Assembly: GCA_050186725.1 (NCBI GenBank)
Contig: JBFWYG010000001.1
Span: 124,001 to 188,000 of the forward strand
Source of the DNA: JADJYF01 sp050186725
GTDB lineage: Bacteria > Pseudomonadota > Gammaproteobacteria > Ga0077536
Direction: 5' to 3'
Length of the DNA: 64,000 bases
The notes beneath the pieces are model-generated. The model searched no databases. It was given only the letters and a program-made list of their open reading frames with translations, and had not been told where the DNA came from. Shown here one piece after another: positions 8,738 to 20,776 of the stretch. The position numbers and the translations under genes are program-made. Each line of letters starts with the position of its first letter. Position 1 is the stretch's first letter.

Positions 8738-10261
8738 ATGGCGGAAGAATTCCTCGTCAACATCACTCCGCAGGAAACCCGCGTCGCCATCATCGAGAAC
8801 GGCGTGCTGCAGGAGCTGGCCATCGAGCGCACGCGTAACCGCGGCCTGGTGGGCAACGTCTACCTGGGCAAGATCAGCCGCGTGCTGCCGGGCATGGGCG
8901 CGGCCTTCCTGGACATCGGCCTGGAACGCACCGCCTTCCTGCACGTCTCCGATATCGCCGCGGCCAGCCGTCGCGCCGCCGAGAGCGGCCAGCCCGTGAC
9001 CATCGAGCAGGCGGTGCGCGAGGGCGAGACCCTGGTGGTGCAGGTCACCAAGGACCCGCTCGGCACCAAGGGCGCGCGGCTCACCACCTACATCAGCGTG
9101 CCGTCCCGCTACCTGGTGTTCATGCCTGGCTCGCACACCGTGGGCATCTCCCAGCGCATCGAGGACGAGCACGAGCGCGCGCGCCTGCGCGAACTGATCC
9201 TGGAACTCGCGCCCGGCCTGCAGCCGGCCGACGACCTGGAAAGCGAGAAGGGGCTGGGCCGCGGCGGCGACGTGCGCGCGCGGGTCGGCGGTTACATCGC
9301 GCGCACCGCTGCCGAGGGTGTGAGCCGCGCGGAACTCGCGGCCGACATGGCCTTCCTGGAGCGGCTCTGGCATTCCATCCAGGAGCGGCTGGCCGTCGAG
9401 CGGGCGCCGGCCGTGGTGCACGAGGACCTGCCGCTGGTGCTGCGCACCATCCGCGACGTGGCGGTGGCGTCGGTGGAGAAGATTCGCATCGACTCCAAGG
9501 AGAACTTCCACAAGGTCTGCGAGTTCGCCGCGACCTTTTCGCCCGAGCTCGTGGCGCGCATCGAGCACTATCCCGGCGAGCGGCCGATACTAGACCTCTA
9601 CTCCACCGAGGACGAGATCCACCGCGCCTTGCAGCGCAAGGTGGATTTGAAGTCCGGCGGCCACCTGGTCATCGACCAGACCGAGGCGATGACCACCATC
9701 GACGTCAACACCGGTGGCTTCGTCGGGCATCGCAATCTCGAAGAAACCATCTTCAAGACCAACCTCGAGGCGGCCCAGGCGATCGCGCGCCAGCTGCGGC
9801 TGCGCAACTTGGGCGGCATCATCATCATCGACTTCATCGACATGACCGAGGCCGAACACCAGCGCCAGGTGCTGCGCGCGCTGGAGAAGAGCCTGGAACG
9901 CGATCATTCCAAGATCACGGTCAGCGAGCTGACCTCGCTCGGCCTGGTGCAGATCACCCGCAAGCGCACCCGCGAGAGCCTCGAGCACGTGCTGTGCGAG
10001 ACCTGCCCCACCTGCGCCGGACGTGGCTCGATCAAGACCGCGGAAACCGTCTGTTTCGAGATCTTTCGCGAGATCCTGCGCGAGGCCCGCCAGTTCGAGG
10101 CGCAGAGCCTGCTGGTGGTCGCGTCGCAGGAAGTGGTCGATCGTCTGCACGACGAGGAGTCGACCAGCGTCGCGGAGCTGGAAGAGTTCGTCGGCGTGCC
10201 GATACGCTTCCAAGTGGAGACCGCGTACACCCAGGAACAGTACGACGTCGTCCTGCTGTAA
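8738..10261 (+). CDS. rng: Ribonuclease G
   Basis: This 507-residue RNase E/G family endonuclease processes 16S rRNA 5' ends and decays some mRNAs. The N-terminal S1 domain begins 'EEFLVNITPQETRVAIIENGVLQEL' and includes 'YLGKISRVLPGMGAAFLDIGLERTAFLH'. The DNase-I-like catalytic region has 'TIDVNTGGFVGHRNLEETIFKTN' and 'IIIDFIDM', which supply the metal-binding aspartates. The zinc-link is present as CETCPTC, first cysteine about residue 420. The lack of a long C-terminal scaffold separates it from RNase E. ATG 8738 matches the E. coli RNase G start. The next gene, yhdP, begins seven bases after the stop, as in other gammaproteobacteria. Confidence 0.95.
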   Translation: MAEEFLVNITPQETRVAIIENGVLQELAIERTRNRGLVGNVYLGKISRVLPGMGAAFLDIGLERTAFLHVSDIAAASRRAAESGQPVTIEQAVREGETLVVQVTKDPLGTKGARLTTYISVPSRYLVFMPGSHTVGISQRIEDEHERARLRELILELAPGLQPADDLESEKGLGRGGDVRARVGGYIARTAAEGVSRAELAADMAFLERLWHSIQERLAVERAPAVVHEDLPLVLRTIRDVAVASVEKIRIDSKENFHKVCEFAATFSPELVARIEHYPGERPILDLYSTEDEIHRALQRKVDLKSGGHLVIDQTEAMTTIDVNTGGFVGHRNLEETIFKTNLEAAQAIARQLRLRNLGGIIIIDFIDMTEAEHQRQVLRALEKSLERDHSKITVSELTSLGLVQITRKRTRESLEHVLCETCPTCAGRGSIKTAETVCFEIFREILREARQFEAQSLLVVASQEVVDRLHDEESTSVAELEEFVGVPIRFQVETAYTQEQYDVVLL

Positions 10262-10268
10262 CCGGCGC

Positions 10269-13200
10269 ATGCGTCGTATTCTCGAGCGTTGCCTTTCCCT
10301 GCTGTGGACCGCGATCGCGGTGCTGCTGATCGCCGGCGCCGCGTTCGTCACCCTGCTGCGCATCCTGCTGCCGCAGATCGGCGAACAGCGCGTGGCGATG
10401 GAAGGCTGGCTGTCGGAGCTCATCGGCCGGCCGGTGCAGGTCGGCGCGATCGACGCTGGCTGGCGCGGCTGGGCGCCGCGCATCGGCGTCACCCGCCTGG
10501 TGATCCTGGACGAGCACGCGGACGGCGAGCTCATGCATTTCGATCGCGCCGATATCGACATCGCGCCGCTAGAATCGCTGCGCGCGCGGAGTCTCAAGCC
10601 ACTCAAGCTCAGCGCGGCCGGCGTCGCCATCAGCCTGGTGCGCGACGTGGACGGGCGCCTGCACGTGGCGGGCATGCCGCCGGCCCACGCCCCGCTGATG
10701 CGCTGGCTGTTCGAGCAGGGCAACTTCGCGCTGCGCGACGCCGACGTCACCATCAACGACCAGCGCGCCCAGCAGAGCTACGCGCTGTCCGGCCTGTCGG
10801 TGAGCGTGCTCGGGCGCGGCGCGCGCAAGACCATCACCGCCTACCTCGATCTGCCGCCCAACCTCGGCCGGCATGCCGCGCTCGAACTGCGCACCCGCGG
10901 CAATCCCCTGGACCCGCACTGGGAGGGCACCATCGACGCGCGCCTCGACGGCCTGTCGAGCGGCTGGCTGCTGCGCCAGGGCGGCTGGCGCGGCGCGCTG
11001 CCGAACGACGTGCCGGTGAACCTGGTCGCCTGGTCGCAGTGGCAGGACGGCCAGCTCAGGCATAGCGATTTCGAACTTACCGCGGAGCGCGGGCGCGAGG
11101 ACGCCAAGCCGCTGCTGGCCGCGCGCGGCCAGTGGCTTCGGCAGGACGACGGCTGGCGGCTCGCGCTGGCGGATGTCGCGCTGCCCGACGTGCCCGGTGA
11201 CCGCGGCGACGGCCGCCTCACGCTGCGCCTGCGCCAGCGCGGCGACGGGCCGCGGGAGCTGGGCCTGCGGGCGGCCGGTCTGCCATTCGAGTCCCTCGCC
11301 CACCTGGTCGCGGTGGGCGCGCCGGACAGCGCGCTGGCCGCCTCGCTCGGCGGCTACGCGCCGCGCGGCCGCCTGGCGCGGCTCGATGCCTGGTGGCGAC
11401 CGGTCGACGGCGAGGCCTCGCCCTATTTCGTCGCCGCGCGGGTACGGCGCCTGGCCCTGCGCGAGGCCGCACGCGACCGCGCGGTGGAGGATTTGTCCTT
11501 CGATCTCGCCGCCAACCGCGGCGGCGTCGTGCTTTCCTTCGACGACGAGGCCTTCAGCTTCACCGACCCGACGCGCTACCCCGCGCCGCTCGCGATCGAG
11601 GGTCTCGGCGGCGCCCTCACCTGGCGGCCGGCGGCGGGCGAGGCCCCACCACTCGTCGAACTGCGCGCGCTTTCCGCCACGGTGGCGGGCAACCAGGTCG
11701 AGGTCGCGGGTCGCGTCGAACTGCCGCCCGACACGGCGCCGGTCTACGACCTCGAGATGCGCCTCGCCAGCCCCGCCGCCACGCGCCTCGCCGAGCTGCT
11801 GCCGCAGGGCGCGCTGCCCGGCCACGGCGACGCCTGGGCCCGGCGCCTGTTCGAGGACGGCGAGGTGAGCGCCGGGCGCATCGGCTTTCACGGCGTGGCG
11901 GCCGACTTCCCGTTCCGCCAGGGCGAGGGCGAGTTCAGCGCCGACTTCGACGTGCGCGCGGCGACGCTGCGCTACGCGCTGCACTGGCCGTTGGCGAGCG
12001 GCGTGGACGCCACGGTCAGCGCACGCGGTCCGGCGGTCGAGGTGCGCTTCGCGCGCGGCGCCATCTCGGGCGCGCGCATCGACGGCGCGGTGGTGACGCT
12101 GCCTGACGTCGCGACCCGCGAGCGCCAGCTGCACATCCACGGCACCGCGCGCGGCCCGGCCGCCAGCGCACTCGCCGTGGTGCACGACAGCCCGCTGGCC
12201 CTCGGCCGCGCGCGTCGCCTGCAGGAACTCGAGATCGATGGCCCCATCGCGCTCGACCTCGACATCGACATCGGCCTCTATCCCAACGGCCCGCACCTGG
12301 TGGATGGCGTCGCGCATTTCGACGGCAATCGCATCAGCGCGCCCGCCCACCACGTCACCCTCGACGACGTCACCGGCACGGTGGAATTCGACCAGGGCGC
12401 CTGGCAGGGCAAGCACCTCGCCGCGCGTTACGGCGATGGCCTGGTGCAGCTCGCCGTGCAGGGTGGCGGCGATGCGGAGGCCGCGGCGAGCTTCTCCCTG
12501 GAGGGCGCCGCCAGCGCCGCCGACCTGGTCGAAGACCTGCATCGCTACACGCCGACGCTGCACGGCTGGCTGGCCTCCAACGCGCGCCTGGACGCGTTCA
12601 GTGGCCGCGCGCGCTGGCGCGCAACGCTCGCGCTGCCGAGCGCCACGGCCGTGGCCGACGGCGCGCACCAGCGGCTGGTGGTGGAGTCGGACCTGCAGGG
12701 TCTCGGCATCGACCTGCCCGCGCCGCTCGCCAAGCCACAGGACAGTGTGCGACCGCTGAAGATCGCCATGACCCTGGAGGACGGGCGCCCGACACGCACC
12801 GAGGTGACGCTGGACGACGCGGTCGCCGTGGCGCTCGAGTCCGGCCCGGACGAGAGCGGCCGCGCGCGACTGTCGCGCGTCGAGGCGGTGCTCGGCGAGC
12901 GTGCGCCGCGCTTCGACGGCTTGCCGGGCTTGAGCCTGCGCGGGCGCACGCCGCTGCTGCCGCTCGGCGACTGGACGCGCTTCGTCAGCCAGGCCACCGC
13001 CACGGCGACGCGCGACGGTGTGGCCGCGGCGCCCCAGCTGCCAGTCAGCTTCGATGTCGAAACCGACGAACTGCGCCTGCTCGGGCGGCGCTTCGGCCAC
13101 CAGCGCCTGGCCGGGACCTATGATGCGCGGGGCTGGCGGGTCACGATCAGCGGCGACGATGTGGCGGGTGGCCTCACCATGCCACTCGATCCCGCGACCG

Positions 13201-14105
13201 GTGCGCTGCGCCTGGATCTCGAGCGCCTGCACCTCGCGCCCACGCCGGACGCGGCCGCGAGCGCCCGGACCAGCGACATCGATCCGCGCAGCCTGCCGGC
13301 CTTCGAACTCCGCTGCGCGGACTTCCGCTACGGCGACAGCGATCTCGGTCGCGCCGAGATCGTCACCAGCCGCCACGCCGTCGGCCTCGCGCTCGACAAG
13401 CTCGGCTTCGCCGGGGACGGCTTCACCATCGCCGCCACCGGCGAGTGGCTGTTCGATGGCGGTCAGCATCGCAGCAGCTTCGACATCGACGTGAAGGCCG
13501 AGGCGCTCGGCCAGCTGCTGTCGCGCTTCGGCTACCAGGTGGCGAACATCGAGCACGGCAAGACGCGCATCGACATCAACGCCCACTGGGACGGCACACC
13601 GGCCGACTTCGCCCTGGCCGGCATCGACGGCAGCTTCGAACTGAAGGTGAAGGACGGGCGCTTTCTCGACATCGACCCGGGCACCGGCCGGCTGTTCGGC
13701 CTGCTCAGCCTGCAGGCCCTGCCGCGGCGCCTGACGCTCGACTTCGAGGACCTGTTCGACAAGGGCCTGGTGTTCGATCACATCTCGGGCGTGTTCCAGC
13801 TGCAGGACGGCAATGCCTACACCAACAGCCTGACCATCGAGGGACCGTCGGCGCGCTTCGACATCTCCGGCCGCACCGGGCTCGCGACCAAGGACTACGA
13901 TCAGCACATCGTGGTCACACCCGCGCTGTCGGCCAGCCTGCCGCTGGCCGGCGCGCTGTTCGGGCCGATAGGCGCGGGCGCGGGCGCCGCGTATTACATC
14001 GGCAGCAAGATGTTCAAGTCGATTCCGGAACAGATGAATCGCTTCCTGACCCGCAAGTACACCATCACCGGCTCATGGGACAACCCGGTGGTGAAGCGCA
14101 TCTGA
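10269..14105 (+). CDS. yhdP: AsmA-like envelope protein YhdP
   Basis: This very long protein (1278 residues; E. coli YhdP is about 1266) has one N-terminal membrane helix at about residues 8-30, followed by a periplasmic DUF3971/AsmA-like body built of repeated beta segments. In E. coli YhdP, TamB and YdbH carry phospholipids from the inner to the outer membrane. The C-terminal part shows the recognisable 'DGRFLDIDPGTGRLFGLLSLQALPRRLTLDF' and 'FDKGLVFDHISGVFQL' blocks. The start at 10269 ('MRRILERCLSLLWTA') follows the rng stop by seven bases, indicating one operon. The order rng-yhdP is a gammaproteobacterial arrangement. The detailed function in this organism is inferred from family membership. 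Confidence 0.9.
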   Translation: MRRILERCLSLLWTAIAVLLIAGAAFVTLLRILLPQIGEQRVAMEGWLSELIGRPVQVGAIDAGWRGWAPRIGVTRLVILDEHADGELMHFDRADIDIAPLESLRARSLKPLKLSAAGVAISLVRDVDGRLHVAGMPPAHAPLMRWLFEQGNFALRDADVTINDQRAQQSYALSGLSVSVLGRGARKTITAYLDLPPNLGRHAALELRTRGNPLDPHWEGTIDARLDGLSSGWLLRQGGWRGALPNDVPVNLVAWSQWQDGQLRHSDFELTAERGREDAKPLLAARGQWLRQDDGWRLALADVALPDVPGDRGDGRLTLRLRQRGDGPRELGLRAAGLPFESLAHLVAVGAPDSALAASLGGYAPRGRLARLDAWWRPVDGEASPYFVAARVRRLALREAARDRAVEDLSFDLAANRGGVVLSFDDEAFSFTDPTRYPAPLAIEGLGGALTWRPAAGEAPPLVELRALSATVAGNQVEVAGRVELPPDTAPVYDLEMRLASPAATRLAELLPQGALPGHGDAWARRLFEDGEVSAGRIGFHGVAADFPFRQGEGEFSADFDVRAATLRYALHWPLASGVDATVSARGPAVEVRFARGAISGARIDGAVVTLPDVATRERQLHIHGTARGPAASALAVVHDSPLALGRARRLQELEIDGPIALDLDIDIGLYPNGPHLVDGVAHFDGNRISAPAHHVTLDDVTGTVEFDQGAWQGKHLAARYGDGLVQLAVQGGGDAEAAASFSLEGAASAADLVEDLHRYTPTLHGWLASNARLDAFSGRARWRATLALPSATAVADGAHQRLVVESDLQGLGIDLPAPLAKPQDSVRPLKIAMTLEDGRPTRTEVTLDDAVAVALESGPDESGRARLSRVEAVLGERAPRFDGLPGLSLRGRTPLLPLGDWTRFVSQATATATRDGVAAAPQLPVSFDVETDELRLLGRRFGHQRLAGTYDARGWRVTISGDDVAGGLTMPLDPATGALRLDLERLHLAPTPDAAASARTSDIDPRSLPAFELRCADFRYGDSDLGRAEIVTSRHAVGLALDKLGFAGDGFTIAATGEWLFDGGQHRSSFDIDVKAEALGQLLSRFGYQVANIEHGKTRIDINAHWDGTPADFALAGIDGSFELKVKDGRFLDIDPGTGRLFGLLSLQALPRRLTLDFEDLFDKGLVFDHISGVFQLQDGNAYTNSLTIEGPSARFDISGRTGLATKDYDQHIVVTPALSASLPLAGALFGPIGAGAGAAYYIGSKMFKSIPEQMNRFLTRKYTITGSWDNPVVKRI

Positions 14106-14134
14106 GTCCCGTCGCGTTCGAGAGAGCACCGCCC

Positions 14135-14626
14135 ATGTCCAAGCACGACGATCCGCGCCTCGCCTATACCACCGATCTGTGGCGGCCCCACGTGGTCGCC
14201 GCCGTCGTCGTCGAGCGCGACGGGCGTTTCCTGTTCGTCGAGGAGGACATCGACGGACGCCGAGTGATCAACCAGCCGGCGGGCCATCTCGATCCCGGCG
14301 AGACGCTGCCCGCGGCCGCGGCCCGCGAGGCGCTGGAGGAAACCGGCTGGACGGTGGACATCGACGCCCTGGTCGGCGTCTACCTGCTGGACACCGAGGT
14401 CGTCGGCAAGACCTTCCTGCGCTTCTGCTTCGCGGCCACCGCGCGTGAGTTCGACGCGACGCGCAAGCTCGACAAGGAGATCGTCCGCACCCACTGGTGG
14501 AACCGCGAGGAACTGCTCGCGCACGCCGCCATGTTGCGCAGCCCGCTGGTGCTGCGCGCGGTGGACGACCACCTCGGTGGCGCGCTTCATCCGCTGTCGC
14601 TGCTGCATGACTTCCTGCGTCCCTGA
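14135..14626 (+). CDS. nudJ: Nudix phosphohydrolase NudJ
   Basis: A 163-residue Nudix protein. The Nudix box is complete: GHLDPGETLPAAAAREALEETGW fits the G-x5-E-x7-REUxEExGU rule and would hold the magnesium for diphosphate hydrolysis. NudJ acts on thiamine diphosphate precursors and nucleoside di/triphosphates in E. coli. ATG 14135 has a GAGAG-type site eight bases upstream. Its 3' end overlaps mnmA by 20 bases; nudJ next to mnmA is also the order in E. coli, which supports both identifications. The spacing of about 30 bases from yhdP suggests possible readthrough. Confidence 0.9.
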   Translation: MSKHDDPRLAYTTDLWRPHVVAAVVVERDGRFLFVEEDIDGRRVINQPAGHLDPGETLPAAAAREALEETGWTVDIDALVGVYLLDTEVVGKTFLRFCFAATAREFDATRKLDKEIVRTHWWNREELLAHAAMLRSPLVLRAVDDHLGGALHPLSLLHDFLRP

Positions 14627-15755
14627 CTGGCTGCCGCGCGCGACGCTCGCGCGCCATCCCGCGCCCCACGTGGTGGTGGCGCTGTCGGGCGGCGTCGATT
14701 CCGCGGTTGCCTGCCTGCGCCTGCGCGAGGCCGGCGTGAAGTGCTCGGCCTTGTTCATGAAGAACTGGAATGAGCCCACCGCCGACGGTCGGTGCCGCTG
14801 GGAGCAGGACGTCGAGGATTGCCTCGACGTGTGCGACGCGCTCGGCATCGAGCTCAACACCATCGACCTGTCGCAAGAGTACTGGAGCGGCGTGTTCGCC
14901 GATTTCCTCGCCGAGTATCGCGCCGGACGCACGCCCAACCCCGACGTGCTGTGCAATCGCGAGATCAAGTTCAAGGCCTTCCTCGACGCCGCGCGCAGCG
15001 TGGGCGGCGACCTGATCGCGACCGGCCACTACGTGCGGAGCGACTGCGTGGACGACCGCTACCGGCTGCTGACCGGCGTCGACGCCAACAAGGACCAGAG
15101 CTATTTCCTCTACACGCTCGGCCAGGCCCAGCTCGGCGCGGCGCTGTTCCCGGTCGGCGGACTGCCCAAGGCCGAAGTGCGCGCGCTGGCGCGCGCGGCC
15201 GGACTGCCGGTGCATGACAAGAAGGACTCGACCGGCATCTGCTTCATCGGCGAGCAGCCGTTCCGCGAGTTCCTCGCGCGCTACGTGCCGGCCCAGCCAG
15301 GTGCGGTGGAGACCTTGGACGGGCGGGTGATCGGCCGCCACCATGGCGCGGTGTACTACACGCTCGGCCAGCGTCAGGGCCTCGGTATCGGCGGAGTGCG
15401 TGGGGCGGCCGAGGCGCCGTGGTTCGTCGCGGCCAAGGATCTCGCGCGCAATGTGCTGGTGGTGGTGCAGGGCCACGACCACCCCGCGCTCCAGAGCCGT
15501 GCGCTCGAGGCCCGCGTGCTCTCCTGGGTGGCGGGCGAAGCGCCCGCCCTGCCCCATCGTTGCGCGGCCAAGACCCGCTATCGCCAGAAGGCCCAGCCCT
15601 GCACCCTGACCGCGCTGGTCGACGACCGTCTCGAGGTGGTGTTCGACCAGCCCCAGCGCGCGGCCACGCCCGGCCAGTCGGTGGTGTTCTACGACGGCGA
15701 TATCTGCCTGGGCGGCGGCATCATCGACAGCGTGGAGGCGGCCACCCGGCTATAA
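14607..15755 (+). CDS. mnmA: tRNA-specific 2-thiouridylase MnmA
   Basis: This 382-residue enzyme adds the 2-thio group to the wobble uridine of tRNA Lys, Glu and Gln. The PP-loop 'ALSGGVDSAVA' binds ATP near the N-terminus. The family block 'RTPNPDVLCNREIKFKAFL' holds the first catalytic cysteine and 'DSTGICFIGEQPFREFL' the second. 'GHYV', 'NKDQSYFLYTL' and the C-terminal 'FYDGDICLGGGII' complete the match. ATG 14607 lies inside nudJ; a start nearer the PP-loop (GTG codons from about 14670) is also possible. Translation is likely coupled to nudJ. Confidence 0.93.
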   Translation: MTSCVPDWLPRATLARHPAPHVVVALSGGVDSAVACLRLREAGVKCSALFMKNWNEPTADGRCRWEQDVEDCLDVCDALGIELNTIDLSQEYWSGVFADFLAEYRAGRTPNPDVLCNREIKFKAFLDAARSVGGDLIATGHYVRSDCVDDRYRLLTGVDANKDQSYFLYTLGQAQLGAALFPVGGLPKAEVRALARAAGLPVHDKKDSTGICFIGEQPFREFLARYVPAQPGAVETLDGRVIGRHHGAVYYTLGQRQGLGIGGVRGAAEAPWFVAAKDLARNVLVVVQGHDHPALQSRALEARVLSWVAGEAPALPHRCAAKTRYRQKAQPCTLTALVDDRLEVVFDQPQRAATPGQSVVFYDGDICLGGGIIDSVEAATRL

Positions 15756-15828
15756 ACCGGGCCGCGATTGGCCGATAATAACCGGCTGATTCCGCCCCAC
15801 GATTCCTCTCTAGCTGCATGGAGACACC

Positions 15829-18489
<2,661 letters not shown>

Positions 18490-18525
18490 GTGTCCACAGG
18501 TCGGGTTTCGGCCCGGCATGCGAAT

Positions 18526-18553
18526 GGGACAGACCCCGTACGGGGTCTGTCCC
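18526..18553. repeat. Perfect 28-bp palindrome downstream of acnA
   Basis: The sequence reads GGGACAGACCCCG, TA, then its exact reverse complement. It would form a 13-bp stem with almost no loop, and has no T-run, so it is not a classical intrinsic terminator. It shares the GGGACAGACC core with the inverted repeat at 5806-5882. Confidence 0.85.
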
Positions 18554-18667
18554 GGCTCGGGGTTCAATCCGACATTCGCTTCTCCCTTGCTCGCCCCCGT
18601 CTTCCTGCGACAGATCAACTTCGCGCTCTTTACCGCTTGCGTCGCGCCGTGACGCTGCTCGAAGCTC

Positions 18668-19105
18668 ATGGCATCGAAAGCCACGCCGCAAGCCGCCATG
18701 AAGAAGACCCTGCCCCTGCTCAAGACCGCCATGACGCCCTTCCCCTACTCGCTCGACGTCGACGCGGAGGTCGCTTCGGCCAGGGCGCTGTTGAGCGAAC
18801 ACGGCTTTCATCACCTGCCCGTGACAGCTCAAGGGCGCCTGGTGGGCATGGTGAGCAGCGGGGGCCTGGCGGCGAGCGAGGGTCGCGCGCTGCGCGACCT
18901 GTGCGGTGAGCCCCCCTACGTGGTGGACATCGACACGCGTTTGGCGGAAGTGCTGGCGACGCTCGCCGTGCGCCGTGTGGACGCCGCGGTGGTCACGCGT
19001 CACGACAAGCTGGTCGGGGTGTTCACCGTGAGCGATGCCTGTCGCGCCTTCGCCGAGCTGCTGGAGAGTCTCGACCCGCCACCGGGCGAAGACCTGGTCG
19101 CCTGA
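18668..19105 (+). CDS. Two-CBS-domain protein
   Basis: A 145-residue protein made of two CBS repeats: about residues 20-65 ('MTPFPYSLDVDAEVASARALLSEHGFHHLPV...GRLVGMVS') and about 80-130 ('VVDIDTRLAEVLATLAVRRVDAAVVTRHDKLVGVFTVSD'). CBS pairs bind adenine nucleotides and report energy state to partner domains; no effector domain is attached here. ATG 18668 is used; a second ATG at 18698 (MKKTLPLL) would give a protein ten residues shorter. It converges with ppsR copy 1, the two stop codons being one base apart. A role in photosynthesis control is only suggested by position. Confidence 0.8.
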   Translation: MASKATPQAAMKKTLPLLKTAMTPFPYSLDVDAEVASARALLSEHGFHHLPVTAQGRLVGMVSSGGLAASEGRALRDLCGEPPYVVDIDTRLAEVLATLAVRRVDAAVVTRHDKLVGVFTVSDACRAFAELLESLDPPPGEDLVA

Positions 19106-19106
19106 G

Positions 19107-20483
19107 TCAGTCGTCGTGCGGGCGTTCGTCGCCGCCCGCCAGGCCGTAGAGGTGCAGTTTCAGGTAGAGCCCCTGGCGGCTCATGCCCAGCACCTTGGCC
19201 GCCAGCGCGCGATTGTTGCCGGTGAGGCGCAGGGTCGCCTCGATGCACTGACGCTCGACCCTGTCGGCGGCGTCTCGTACCACCGCGCGCAGCGGCTGCG
19301 CTGCGAGCAGGCTCGTCAAGGCATCGGCTGCAACGAAGGGCGGCTCGCCGCGCGGCGCGGCCGGTCGCAGAAAGAAGCCCAATCCCGGCGGCAGACAGTC
19401 CAGCAGGGGTACCGCAGTCAGTTCGACCGAGGCGCCGGCGGCGAGGTGTGCACCGAGCCCGACATGGCGCCGGCCATGGCGCAGAGTGGCCAGCAGGCCG
19501 GCCATGTCGAGTTGCGCCGGGGTCACCAGGTCTTCGACCCGCTGCCCGCACAGCACCTCCGCCTCGCGTTCACCGCACAGCGCGACGGCCGCCTCGTTGG
19601 CCCATTGCACGCGTCCGTCGACATCCGTCAGCAGCACGGCATCGGTCGCGGCGCCGAGCAGCCCCATGAAGCGCGAGTCGACCTGCGGCGCGACCACGGG
19701 CGCGACCAGCGACAGCTCGACCACGCGCAGCGCGCGCGCGCCGCCGCCGAAGCCGCGCGCGGCGAGGCGCAGACTGCGTCGCGCGCGACCGAGCGCGAGC
19801 ACCAGGGACTCGCCTGGCGGCTGCGCCCACCAGTCGGCGATGCGCGCGCGCTGCGCGCGACCGAACAGCGTGGCCAGTGGACGTCCGAGAAGGGCCGCGG
19901 CAGGGCGTTCGAACAGGATCTCCGCGGCGTCGTTCACTTCCAGCACGCGTTGATTGGCGGCGTCCACCACCAGCAGCGCGCCGGGCAGACAGTCGAACAG
20001 CTGTTGGTAGCGACTCTCGGCGCGCCGCAGGTCGCGCCGCGCGCGCTCCCGCGCCAGGCGTTCGTCGGCGAGCTGGGCCGCCAGCCCGGCCAGCGCGCTG
20101 CGATCCCGTCCGACCAGCAGCACACGGCCCGCCGTTCCCAGGCCCAGCGCCGCATATTCGACGAACAGCGGGGCGTGTCCCTCGGCGACGTGCGCCAGCA
20201 CCTGGCGACGGGCGCCACGGCCGGCGCGCGCGACCGTCAGCAGCCGGCGCAGCCGCGGTCTGTCGGCCGCGCGCAGCAGTTGTTCCAGCGGCCGACCGGC
20301 CCAGGTGGCGAAAGCGATGCCGGTGTCGGAGTCCAGCGTGGTATCGACGTCGAGCACGCGGCCGGCGCCATCGACGACCAGCAGCAGGTCGGCAGCCGCG
20401 CCTAGCAGGGAGGCGCAGCCGGCGGCATCGAGCGCCTCCAACCAGTGGCTCGCGGCGGATGCGGATCGCGCCGCGACCGTCAC
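19107..20483 (-). CDS. ppsR: PpsR/CrtJ-type transcriptional regulator, copy 1
   Basis: This 458-residue protein has the PpsR architecture: an N-terminal domain (about 20-110), a glutamine/arginine-rich helical linker (about 125-160), two PAS domains (about 160-280 and 285-380) and a C-terminal Fis-type helix-turn-helix ('NNRALAAKVLGMSRQGLYLKLHLYGL'). PpsR represses bch, crt and puf genes under oxygen by binding TGT-N12-ACA. The redox-active cysteine of the DNA-binding region is present (about C413, 'RQCIEATLRL'). Its recognition helix differs from copy 2 (KLHLYGL against KLRRHGL), so target choice could differ. The start is GTG at 20483 with no clear ribosome site. It is divergent from the bacteriophytochrome gene 286 bases away. 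Confidence 0.88.
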   Translation of the reverse strand: MTVAARSASAASHWLEALDAAGCASLLGAAADLLLVVDGAGRVLDVDTTLDSDTGIAFATWAGRPLEQLLRAADRPRLRRLLTVARAGRGARRQVLAHVAEGHAPLFVEYAALGLGTAGRVLLVGRDRSALAGLAAQLADERLARERARRDLRRAESRYQQLFDCLPGALLVVDAANQRVLEVNDAAEILFERPAAALLGRPLATLFGRAQRARIADWWAQPPGESLVLALGRARRSLRLAARGFGGGARALRVVELSLVAPVVAPQVDSRFMGLLGAATDAVLLTDVDGRVQWANEAAVALCGEREAEVLCGQRVEDLVTPAQLDMAGLLATLRHGRRHVGLGAHLAAGASVELTAVPLLDCLPPGLGFFLRPAAPRGEPPFVAADALTSLLAAQPLRAVVRDAADRVERQCIEATLRLTGNNRALAAKVLGMSRQGLYLKLHLYGLAGGDERPHDD

Positions 20484-20671
20484 CGCGTCATACCATGGCG
20501 CGGTAGGGAGGGAACTGGGACCATGCTCGGCTCGCGCTTGGTGATGCGCTCATCATACGCCTTGCGTGGGCGACGCAGGTGAGCGAGATCAGCATCGATT
20601 GCTGCGCGCCGCGTGTATCTACTAGCATCTTTGCCCGCCTGCGCGGTGACCTGGGGAGAAGCGCCGGAACC

Positions 20672-20776
20672 ATGTCGTCCCTCGAGACCACCTTCGAGCA
20701 CGAAGTTCATCGCCGGCGGCGCGGCGCGGCCGGGCTGGCCCGCGCGACCGCTCGCGGGCGCGCGCCGACATGCTGA
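20672..20776 (+). other. Possible 34-codon upstream ORF coupled to bphP
   Basis: An ATG at 20672, after a GGGGAG stretch, opens a 34-codon frame whose TGA (20774-20776) overlaps the bphP start (ATGCTGA at 20770-20776). The peptide is arginine-rich and has no recognised family. It might be a translational leader, or chance; the gap is otherwise without features apart from GC-rich DNA. Confidence 0.25.

Noticed and set aside
7349..9568. 739-codon leftward open frame joining the GlgC-like gene to sequence antisense to rng
   Set aside because: The GlgC-like N-terminus begins at 8569 and the extension is read opposite to the clearly coding RNase G gene; it is a GC-rich shadow frame.
10569..13907. 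1112-codon frame antisense to yhdP
   Set aside because: Low-complexity composition without any family motif, lying fully opposite YhdP; typical for high-GC DNA.
20600..20640. TGT triplets between ppsR copy 1 and bphP as possible PpsR operator
   Set aside because: None has ACA, or even a one-mismatch partner, at the N12 distance on either strand.
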